Positions 1 through 5,319 of a stretch of DNA of 5,670 bases are shown in pieces. The DNA is taken from positions 1 through 5,670 of the forward strand of contig CALXGU010000110.1 of NCBI GenBank assembly GCA_944387905.1, in the 5' to 3' direction. The notes beneath the pieces are model-generated. The model saw only the letters and a list, made by a program, of their open reading frames with translations, was not told where the DNA came from and searched no databases. Origin of the DNA: an uncultured Clostridia bacterium. Lineage in GTDB: Bacteria; Bacillota; Clostridia; Oscillospirales; QAKW01. The position numbers and the translations under genes are program-made. The first letter of the stretch is position 1. The number at the start of each line of letters is the position of its first letter.

Positions 1-19
1 ATTGACTGATTAATATATT

Positions 20-45
20 GGGCGGTCCTCGCAGACCGTCCTTTT
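20..45 (+). terminator. Rho-independent terminator of an upstream gene
   Basis: An 8-bp stem, GGGCGGTC (20-27) with GACCGTCC (34-41), has one G-U pair and a six-base loop CTCGCA. It is followed at once by TTTT and a further T-rich stretch. It should end transcription coming from the left; the gene it serves is outside the window. It lies 40 nt before rpe, so readthrough could still feed rpe. Confidence 0.85.
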
Positions 46-84
46 ATATTTTTTGAAACAAAAGATAGCAGGAAGTAAAAAGGT

Positions 85-741
85 ATGAATTATTTGTCAC
101 CATCTATTCTGGCAGCAGATTTTCTCAATTTGGAGCGTGATGTATCTGAATGTGTAAAAAACGGTGCTCAGTATATACATATAGACGTAATGGACGGTTT
201 ATTCGTTCCAAATATAACAATCGGATTTCCTGTTATCCAAAGTCTTCGAAACCGGTTTGACTGTATCTTTGATGTACATTTGATGATAGTTGATCCGCAG
301 CGCTATATAAAAGAATTTGCTTCAAGCGGAGCAGATATAATAACAATTCATTATGAAAGTACAAATGATCCGGAAGAGGCAATAGAACTTGTGCATAAAA
401 GTTTAAAAAAAGCAGGTATATCAATAAAGCCTTCTACAGATATAAGAAAAATCGAAAAATTACTTGATACTGTTGATACTGTATTGGTGATGACAGTAGA
501 GCCCGGTTTCGGCGGCCAGAAATTCATGCCAACCATGATAGAAAAAATCAAATGGCTCAGAGATTACAGACAGGAGCATAATTTGAAATTCGATATAGAA
601 GTTGACGGCGGAATAACATTTGAAAATGTAAAACAAGTGCTTGATGCGGGAGCAAATGTAATCGTTGTAGGTACTGCGATTTTCGGCAAAGGAATGACAG
701 GTGAAAATACAAAATCTTTTATGAAAATCCTTGACATATAA
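85..741 (+). CDS. rpe: Ribulose-phosphate 3-epimerase
   Basis: This cytoplasmic enzyme interconverts D-ribulose 5-phosphate and D-xylulose 5-phosphate in the pentose phosphate pathway. The 218 residues match the usual length of this TIM-barrel family. Visible motifs are SPSILAADF (5-13), IHIDVMDGLFVPN (31-43), DVHLMI (63-68), MTVEPGFGGQKFM (136-148), IEVDGG (171-176) and the phosphate-binding VVGTAIF (194-200). By family knowledge His32, Asp34, His65 and Asp174 are the metal ligands, and the two aspartates are the acid/base pair. The ATG is supported by AGGAAG at 70-75 and by the family N-terminus. The loop at 111-119 reads ISIKPSTD, where most bacterial enzymes have a LNPATP-like sequence; this and VEPGFGGQKFM resemble the eukaryotic form. 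No clear promoter is seen between the terminator at 20-45 and the start. The XRE gene follows after 12 nt. Confidence 0.97.
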   Translation: MNYLSPSILAADFLNLERDVSECVKNGAQYIHIDVMDGLFVPNITIGFPVIQSLRNRFDCIFDVHLMIVDPQRYIKEFASSGADIITIHYESTNDPEEAIELVHKSLKKAGISIKPSTDIRKIEKLLDTVDTVLVMTVEPGFGGQKFMPTMIEKIKWLRDYRQEHNLKFDIEVDGGITFENVKQVLDAGANVIVVGTAIFGKGMTGENTKSFMKILDI

Positions 742-753
742 CAGGAGTTTAAA

Positions 754-1443
754 ATGGAATTATCTGATTTTTCAAGAGTATTGACCCATTTAAGAAAAGA
801 AAAGGGCGTATCCCAAAAACAGGCGGCAAAAGATTTGGGAGTATCCCAGTCACTGCTGTCGCATTATGAACGAGGTATCAGGGAATGCGGTCTTTTGTTT
901 TTGGTGCGTGCAGCAGAATATTACGGAGTGACTGCTGATTATCTTCTCGGCAGAAGCTATGATAAGCACGGAATGACAATATCATTGGAGGAACTTTCCG
1001 ACGAAGACGCATCCGGTGTTGGCAACAGCGGAATAAAAAGCATGTTGTCTGTTCTGAATAAAAAGCTTATATGTAATTCTGTAGCGGTAATAATGGATAT
1101 TCTCGCAAAATCAGGGGATAAAACTCTGATAAACGAGGTCTCCGGATATCTGGGGATAAGTGTATACAAAATGTTCAGAATGTTATATAATTCTAACCCT
1201 GATAATTCACCGATTTTTTTCGGAGCGGACAATAACTGCTATTCATATATGTCCGATGCGGAAATGAACAGATGTGAGGCCCAAATACAGAAACAGCTTT
1301 CCATAATATGCCAAACATCAAGTGAAAACAATTTTTTAAATATGAATGAAGAATATTTGAAAAATATATATCCTGTTCTCAGCGCATCGCTGTTTAATTT
1401 GCTGCAAAATGCCGAAAATAAAATCGGTGCAAGAAAAAAATAA
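754..1443 (+). CDS. XRE-family helix-turn-helix protein with an uncharacterised C-terminal region
   Basis: This is a likely cytoplasmic DNA-binding regulator of 229 residues. Residues 6-66 form a Cro/C1-type helix-turn-helix: FSRVLTHLRKEKGVSQKQAA, then LGVSQSLLSHYERG (28-41), ending in the common VTADYLLGR (59-67). After an acidic linker (78-90), residues 95-229 form a mostly helical region that I do not recognise. It includes KLICNSVAVIMDILAKSG (104-121), YLGISVYKMFRMLY (132-145) and a polar C-terminal part. No membrane segment or enzyme motif is visible. The start is supported by AGGAG at 743-747, 6 nt before the ATG. The 12-nt gap after rpe suggests co-transcription. The gene ends in tandem stops, TAA TAG. 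DNA binding is well supported; the target and any ligand sensed by the C-terminal part are unknown. The closest neighbour in context is the DUF4830-like gene downstream. Confidence 0.9.
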   Translation: MELSDFSRVLTHLRKEKGVSQKQAAKDLGVSQSLLSHYERGIRECGLLFLVRAAEYYGVTADYLLGRSYDKHGMTISLEELSDEDASGVGNSGIKSMLSVLNKKLICNSVAVIMDILAKSGDKTLINEVSGYLGISVYKMFRMLYNSNPDNSPIFFGADNNCYSYMSDAEMNRCEAQIQKQLSIICQTSSENNFLNMNEEYLKNIYPVLSASLFNLLQNAENKIGARKK

Positions 1444-1454
1444 TAGTTTTTGTG

Positions 1455-1465
1455 TATGTAATAAT
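1455..1465 (+). promoter_or_regulatory. Possible extended -10 promoter for the DUF4830-like gene and rsuA
   Basis: TATGTAATAAT matches the Gram-positive extended -10 pattern TATGnTATAAT at all but one defined position. No -35 hexamer is seen at the right distance (1437-1442 is AAAATA). If used, transcription would start near 1472, giving a leader of about 50 nt. In such AT-rich DNA this could be chance. Confidence 0.28.
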
Positions 1466-1521
1466 AATTGCGGACCTTGAATAGAATATATCAAAGTAAT
1501 CCGAAAAGGTCGTGCATATTA

Positions 1522-1986
1522 ATGTATATCGTATCGTTAAGACTTGATAAGAAAAAGGTGCTGGGAGTGGCAGCAGCACTGTGTCTTTTAATAGCCGTGG
1601 TATGTGTTGTCGTTCCTCGGCCGGCACGCGATGTACTTAGCAGTAATATCAGTACATCTGCAAAGTCTATCGAAGAACATATTGCGTTTTTGAACGCATA
1701 TGGATATAATGTTTCGGAAAAGCCGGTTCAGATACAAGAGATAGTTATACCGGAGGAATTCAGCTCAGAATATGAAAAGTATAATGAGTATCAGAAGCTT
1801 TCCGGTTTTGATTTATCCAAATTCAAAAGTTATCGTGTTAAAAAATATACTTATAAGGTTTTGAATTATGAGGATTCACAAGATGAGGTAGTTGCAAATG
1901 TCATCGTATACAATGATAAAGTAATAGGCGGAGATATTTCATCAACAACTCTGGGCGGATTTGTACATGGTTTTGTAAAGGAGTAA
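1522..1986 (+). CDS. Membrane-anchored DUF4830-like protein of unknown function
   Basis: Read from the ATG at 1522, this is a 154-residue protein. A short basic start (LRLDKKK, 6-12) is followed by one hydrophobic segment (VLGVAAALCLLIAVVCVVV, 13-31), so the rest should lie outside the membrane. There is no lipobox or clear signal-peptidase site, so I expect an anchored protein. The outer domain (about 50-152) shows IEEHIAFLNAYGY, IPEEF, a YNEYQKLSGFDL segment, and VIGGDISSTTLGGFVHG near the end. From memory this pattern matches Pfam DUF4830, a family of unknown function in Clostridia. A TTG at 1468 would add 18 residues but lacks an SD and puts a charged, unrelated leader before the anchor. 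The ATG has a modest AAAGG at 1505-1509, 12 nt upstream. It lies 78 nt after the XRE gene and 24 nt before rsuA. I assign no function. Confidence 0.85.
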   Translation: MYIVSLRLDKKKVLGVAAALCLLIAVVCVVVPRPARDVLSSNISTSAKSIEEHIAFLNAYGYNVSEKPVQIQEIVIPEEFSSEYEKYNEYQKLSGFDLSKFKSYRVKKYTYKVLNYEDSQDEVVANVIVYNDKVIGGDISSTTLGGFVHGFVKE

Positions 1987-1987
1987 A

Positions 1988-2022
1988 ATCTATCGATTTT
2001 AAACGCACATATGCGAATAGAT
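1988..2022 (+). other. Possible RNA hairpin around the rsuA start codon
   Basis: ATCTAT (1988-1993) can pair with ATAGAT (2017-2022). Inside it, CGCA (2004-2007) can pair with TGCG (2012-2015) around the loop CATA, so the ATG at 2011 falls in the loop and stem. The rsuA start also lacks an SD. The helices are short and AT-rich, so stability is uncertain. Confidence 0.3.
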
Positions 2023-2730
2023 AAATATATTTGTGATACTATAAATATAACAAGAACTCAGGCAAGGCGATTGATATCGGCAGGCAAAGTGCTTGCCGAT
2101 AATGTAAGGGTAGTTTCATCAGCATTGCAGATCGATGAAAATACAAGTATAGTGCAGTTAGACGGGAAAATACTAAAATATACCAAATACATTTATATTA
2201 TGATGAATAAACCTAAAGGTGTTCTCAGCGCAACAATGGACAGGCATACCAAAACAGCACTTGATTTGCTTGCACAGAAAGATAGATATTCAGATTTATT
2301 TATAGCGGGCAGACTAGATAAAGACAGCACTGGATTTTTGCTTATAACTAATGACGGGCAGTTTGCTCATTGTCTTTTGGCGCCAAAAAAACATGTAGCT
2401 AAAACATATGAAGTGACTCTTGCGCATGATAATTTTGAAGGCTATAAACAGGCGTTTGAAATCGGAATAAAACTTGAAGACGGATATGTCTGTAAACCTG
2501 CAATATTTGAAGCTGTATCTGAATGCAAATGCTTGCTGAAAATATCGGAAGGCAAATTCCATCAAATAAAAAGAATGTTCAAGACTCTGGGAAACGAGGT
2601 CATAGAGTTAAAACGTGTTTCGATAGGTAAAGTTGATTTGGATCCGCAACTTAAAGAAGGAGAATATCGGCGCCTTACTGATGAAGAATATGAACTTTTT
2701 TTGAACGAAATCAACAAAAATAACTCATGA
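2011..2730 (+). CDS. rsuA: RsuA-family 16S rRNA pseudouridine synthase
   Basis: This enzyme isomerises a specific uridine in ribosomal RNA to pseudouridine; E. coli RsuA acts on U516 of 16S rRNA. Residues 1 to about 48 are an S4 RNA-binding domain (MRIDKYICD, then TRTQARRLISAGKVLAD). The catalytic domain follows with MMNKPKGVLSAT (64-75), GRLDKDSTGFLLIT (100-113; Asp103 is the expected catalytic residue), KHVAKTYEV (127-135) and GKFHQIKRMF (181-190). The KxxAKTYEV and KFHQIKRMF forms and the 239-residue length point to RsuA rather than RluB or RluA, though the exact target base is inferred. The ATG is fixed by the family N-terminus. No SD precedes it; the nearest purine run, AAAGGAG at 1977-1983, overlaps the end of the upstream gene. 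Translation is therefore probably coupled to that gene. No convincing terminator follows. Confidence 0.93.
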   Translation: MRIDKYICDTINITRTQARRLISAGKVLADNVRVVSSALQIDENTSIVQLDGKILKYTKYIYIMMNKPKGVLSATMDRHTKTALDLLAQKDRYSDLFIAGRLDKDSTGFLLITNDGQFAHCLLAPKKHVAKTYEVTLAHDNFEGYKQAFEIGIKLEDGYVCKPAIFEAVSECKCLLKISEGKFHQIKRMFKTLGNEVIELKRVSIGKVDLDPQLKEGEYRRLTDEEYELFLNEINKNNS

Positions 2731-2800
2731 TAATTTTTTTGACCCACATAATTGTGTAAGATGTACAAAAAGTATCGTTTAAATTTGTATAAAAAAATAT

Positions 2801-2828
2801 TTGATTTTTTTTAAAATTATGTTATAGT
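2801..2828 (+). promoter_or_regulatory. Sigma-A-type promoter for the sugar ABC ATPase gene
   Basis: TTGATT (2801-2806) and TATAGT (2823-2828) are 16 nt apart; the -10 box matches consensus at five of six bases. A and T tracts at 2780-2800 could act as an UP element. The sequence TATAGTAG is repeated in tandem as TATAGTAA (2831-2838), giving a second -10-like hexamer. A strong GGAGG (2857-2861) follows 8 nt before the start codon. The rest of the 139-nt spacer from 2731 holds only AT-rich sequence and a weak dyad, CACA/TGTG, near 2745-2756. Confidence 0.65.
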
Positions 2829-2869
2829 AGTATAGTAATCATTTTTAATAAACCATGGAGGAACAATAA

Positions 2870-3979
2870 ATGGCAGGCTTATCATTAAAAGGCATATATA
2901 AAAGATATCCGGGCGGCGTTGTTGCTGTTTCAGATTTCAACCTTGAAATAGAGGACAAGGAGTTTCTCGTCTTGGTCGGCCCTTCAGGTTGTGGTAAATC
3001 TACAACACTGAGAATGATTGCCGGTCTTGAGGAAATCACTGAAGGAGAACTGTATATCGGCGACAGAATCGTTAATGATATAGCTCCTAAGGACAGAGAT
3101 ATCGCAATGGTTTTCCAGAACTATGCTCTTTATCCTCATATGACTGTTTTTGATAATATGGCATTTGGACTTAAATTGAGAAAAACGCCAAAGGATGAAA
3201 TAAAGCGCCGCGTTGAAGAGGCTGCTAAAATCCTTGATATAAGCCATCTTCTTGACAGAAAGCCCAAGGCGCTTTCAGGCGGTCAGCGTCAGCGTGTTGC
3301 TCTCGGCCGTGCGATAGTTCGTGAGCCTAAGGTCTTCTTGCTTGACGAGCCTCTTTCAAACTTGGATGCAAAGCTTCGTGCACAGATGAGAACAGAGCTT
3401 GCAAAAATCCATCATAATCTTGAAACTACATTTATTTATGTTACGCATGACCAGACAGAAGCTATGACCATGGCAACAAGAATCGTTGTTATGAAAGACG
3501 GATTTATTCAGCAGGTAGATGTTCCGAATAAACTTTACAAATATCCTTGTAATATGTTTGTGGCCGGATTTATCGGATCTCCTCAGATGAATTTTGTAGA
3601 TGCAGTTCTTACTGAAAAGTCAGGCGATATCTATCTTGAGTTCAAAAATAATTCGCTTAAGCTTCCTGATTCTAAAATAAATGATGATGTAAAGTCATAT
3701 GTAGGTAAGGAAATTATATTCGGTATTCGTCCTGAACATGTTCATGATGAAGAAAGATATCTTGAATCAATGCCTGATTATGTGGTAGAAGCAAAAGTAG
3801 AAGTAACAGAGCTTATGGGTGCAGAGACATTCCTTTATCTGGATGTTGACGGAGAAAAGCTTACCGCAAAGGTTGCCCCAACTACAACGGCAAAAGCTGA
3901 CGAGAACATTAAAATCGTTCTCAGTTTGGAGCATGTTCATCTGTTTGATAAAGAAACACAGAAAACAATTATAAACTAA
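2870..3979 (+). CDS. Sugar ABC transporter ATP-binding protein, MsmX/MsmK/UgpC type
   Basis: This is the cytoplasmic ATPase that powers carbohydrate importers of the CUT1 type. Residues 1-235 form the nucleotide-binding domain: Walker A GPSGCGKST (37-45), Q-loop Gln83, signature LSGGQRQR (135-142), Walker B VFLLDEP (155-161), D-loop SNLD (163-166) and switch His193. Residues from about 236 form the regulatory OB/TOBE-type domain of the MalK group, with GSPQMNF, GIRPEHV and a VEVTELMGAETFLYL segment. The 369-residue length is normal. The start is set by GGAGG 8 nt upstream and by the family N-terminus. The gene stands alone between its own promoter and terminator, with no permease or binding protein beside it. 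That is typical of shared ATPases such as MsmX in Bacillus, which serve several importers encoded elsewhere. Substrates cannot be told from sequence. Codons such as CGT and ATC are commoner here than in neighbouring genes, suggesting strong expression. Confidence 0.95.
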   Translation: MAGLSLKGIYKRYPGGVVAVSDFNLEIEDKEFLVLVGPSGCGKSTTLRMIAGLEEITEGELYIGDRIVNDIAPKDRDIAMVFQNYALYPHMTVFDNMAFGLKLRKTPKDEIKRRVEEAAKILDISHLLDRKPKALSGGQRQRVALGRAIVREPKVFLLDEPLSNLDAKLRAQMRTELAKIHHNLETTFIYVTHDQTEAMTMATRIVVMKDGFIQQVDVPNKLYKYPCNMFVAGFIGSPQMNFVDAVLTEKSGDIYLEFKNNSLKLPDSKINDDVKSYVGKEIIFGIRPEHVHDEERYLESMPDYVVEAKVEVTELMGAETFLYLDVDGEKLTAKVAPTTTAKADENIKIVLSLEHVHLFDKETQKTIIN

Positions 3980-3983
3980 ATGA

Positions 3984-4016
3984 AAAACAGGCGTCAATTA
4001 AGACGCCTGTTTTAAT
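3984..4016 (+). terminator. Rho-independent terminator of the sugar ABC ATPase gene
   Basis: A perfect 12-bp stem, AAAACAGGCGTC (3984-3995) with GACGCCTGTTTT (4002-4013), has a six-base loop AATTAA. It starts five nt after the stop codon. The T-tract is partly inside the stem. A T-run also follows the stem on the opposite strand, so it could work in both directions. Confidence 0.92.
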
Positions 4017-4053
4017 TTGATATACAAGAAAAAGGTATGTAAATTAAGCATGT

Positions 4054-4124
4054 TGCACAATATAAATTCGGCAAAAAATCAATAAACGTTCTAAAAAATG
4101 CTTTGTTTTTAGCGGCGTTGTGCA
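4054..4124. repeat. Nested inverted repeats upstream of the CdaR/PucR-like gene
   Basis: TGCACAA (4054-4060) and TTGTGCA (4118-4124) form an outer inverted repeat. Between them, CTAAAAA (4091-4097) and TTTTTAG (4106-4112) form a 7-bp stem with an 8-base loop, extended by AACG/CGTT (4085-4088 and 4116-4119). The outer and extended inner stems compete for 4118-4119. They lie before the predicted promoter, so if functional they act as DNA sites or belong to an unseen short RNA. Confidence 0.4.
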
Positions 4125-4139
4125 GGTTTAACAAAAAAT

Positions 4140-4189
4140 TTATAAAATAACTGTTGAAATCGCAGTTCTTTTGTTATAAAATACTGTTG
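4140..4189 (+). repeat. Direct repeat overlapping the CdaR/PucR-like promoter
   Basis: TTATAAAATAACTGTTG (4140-4156) recurs as TTATAAAATACTGTTG (4174-4189), differing only by one missing A. The copies start 34 nt apart, roughly three helical turns. The first copy ends inside the predicted -35 box and the second contains the -10 box. This layout fits a paired operator or a duplicated promoter. Confidence 0.6.
4154..4182 (+). promoter_or_regulatory. Sigma-A-type promoter for the CdaR/PucR-like gene
   Basis: TTGAAA (4154-4159) and TAAAAT (4177-4182) are separated by 17 nt, each matching consensus at five of six bases. Transcription would begin near 4190, leaving a leader of about 30 nt that carries the SD AGGGGG (4205-4210), 8 nt before the start codon. 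It probably also transcribes ftsE. Confidence 0.65.
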
Positions 4190-4218
4190 TGAAAAGTTAT
4201 ATGTAGGGGGATAACAAA

Positions 4219-5304
4219 ATGTCCAACAGATTTTTTCAAGGAGTAGTATATCAGTTAAAGGAAAGTATCGACAGAACAGTTGGAGTTTTAGACGAGAACG
4301 GCATTGTTGTTGCATGCAGTGATCTGATAAAAATCGGGGAGAAGCATGATAATGTGTTGTCATTTATAAATTCTACCCTTGATACAGTTAAAGACGACGG
4401 ATATACATATAAGCCCATTGTTCAGGCACCAGGATTCGAATATATCGCATTTGTTGAAGGCGAGGACGAGCTGTCGGAAAAGTATATTTCGCTTATTGTA
4501 ATTGCTCTTGCAAATATAAAGCAGTACTATGACGAAAAATTCGATAAAAATAATTTTGTGAAAAATGTTATTCTGAATAATATACTTCCCGGGGATGTGT
4601 ATATAAAGGCAAGAGAATTGCATTTTGAATCTGACGCATTCCGTGTCGCAATACTTATCAGACTCTCGGAAAAAAGCGACGTATCTGCATATGATATTTT
4701 GCAAAGCCTGTTTCCGGACAAGCAAAAGGACTTTATAATAAATGTAAATGAAACTGATCTTGTGCTTGTAAAAGAAGTCAAAGATACAAACGACAATAAA
4801 GACCTTGAAAAGCTTGCAAAGAGCATAATCGATATTATAAGCTCTGAGCTTTATATAAAAGCATATGTCGGGATCGGTACGATCGTTGACAATATACGTG
4901 ACTTGCCAAGATCCTTTAATGATGCTCAGGTGGCATTGGAGGTAGGTAAAATTTTTGATACCGAAAATCATATAATGACATATGATAATCTCGGAATAGG
5001 CAGACTTATTTATCAGCTCCCGACTACGCTGTGTGAGACATTTTTATCAGAGATATTTAAAAAAGGCTCGATAGAGTCACTCGATTATGAGACTTTGTTT
5101 ACTATACAGAAATTTTTTGAAAACAACCTGAATGTATCAGAAACATCAAGAAAGCTGTTTGTACACAGAAATACTCTTGTATATCGTCTTGAAAAAATAA
5201 GAAAACTTACAGGCTTGGATCTGAGAAGATTTGATCACGCAATTGTTTTTAAAGTCGCTCTTATGGTCAAGCGCTATCTTGTTTCAAATCCTACTAAATT
5301 TTAA
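4219..5304 (+). CDS. CdaR/PucR-like transcriptional regulator
   Basis: This is a likely cytoplasmic DNA-binding regulator of 361 residues. The N-terminal part (about 5-105) resembles the sugar-diacid-recognition domain of CdaR: GVLDENGIVVACSD (22-35) followed by KIGEKHDNV (38-46). The middle part (about 135-250) looks like the degenerate GGDEF-like domain of this family, including AYVGIGTIVDNIRDLPRSFNDAQVA (215-239). The C-terminal part (290-350) is the PucR-type helix-turn-helix: FFENNLNVSETSRKL, then FVHRNTLVYRLEKI (314-327), then TGLDLRRFDHAIVFKVAL. There is no membrane segment. E. coli CdaR controls glucarate and galactarate use, but no such catabolic genes are visible here, so the ligand and targets are open. 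The start is supported by AGGGGG 8 nt upstream. Position after a sugar-transport ATPase gene and 15 nt before ftsE suggests co-transcription with ftsE. The direct repeat in its own promoter is a candidate site for autoregulation. Confidence 0.9.
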   Translation: MSNRFFQGVVYQLKESIDRTVGVLDENGIVVACSDLIKIGEKHDNVLSFINSTLDTVKDDGYTYKPIVQAPGFEYIAFVEGEDELSEKYISLIVIALANIKQYYDEKFDKNNFVKNVILNNILPGDVYIKARELHFESDAFRVAILIRLSEKSDVSAYDILQSLFPDKQKDFIINVNETDLVLVKEVKDTNDNKDLEKLAKSIIDIISSELYIKAYVGIGTIVDNIRDLPRSFNDAQVALEVGKIFDTENHIMTYDNLGIGRLIYQLPTTLCETFLSEIFKKGSIESLDYETLFTIQKFFENNLNVSETSRKLFVHRNTLVYRLEKIRKLTGLDLRRFDHAIVFKVALMVKRYLVSNPTKF

Positions 5305-5319
5305 AAATAAAGGCAGACT

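Noticed and set aside
1..13. Possible C-terminal end of an upstream gene such as rsgA, often found before rpe
   Set aside because: All three forward frames reach a stop within 13 nt, so the frame and identity cannot be told.
754..1443. The XRE protein as a prophage repressor or antitoxin
   Set aside because: No phage, integrase or toxin-like gene is nearby, the C-terminal region is long and atypical, and the flanking genes are housekeeping genes.
1468..1521. An 18-residue N-terminal extension of the DUF4830-like protein from a TTG start
   Set aside because: No SD precedes the TTG, and the extension would place unrelated polar sequence before the membrane anchor; the ATG at 1522 gives a normal anchored N-terminus.
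2739..2767. A TTGACC hexamer with TGTACA 17 nt downstream as a promoter after rsuA
   Set aside because: The -10 match is poor, and a better promoter lies nearer to the sugar ABC ATPase gene.
2855..2869. A four-codon open frame ending directly before the sugar ABC ATPase start codon
   Set aside because: It contains the SD of the real gene and has none of its own; probably chance.
3980..4015. An 11-codon open frame over the sugar ABC ATPase terminator
   Set aside because: It has no SD and simply reads through the terminator hairpin.
4360..4971. A 203-codon open frame on the minus strand
   Set aside because: It lies wholly opposite the well-supported CdaR/PucR-like gene, its product is low-complexity and rich in Ile, Phe, Tyr and Cys, and it has no recognisable domain.
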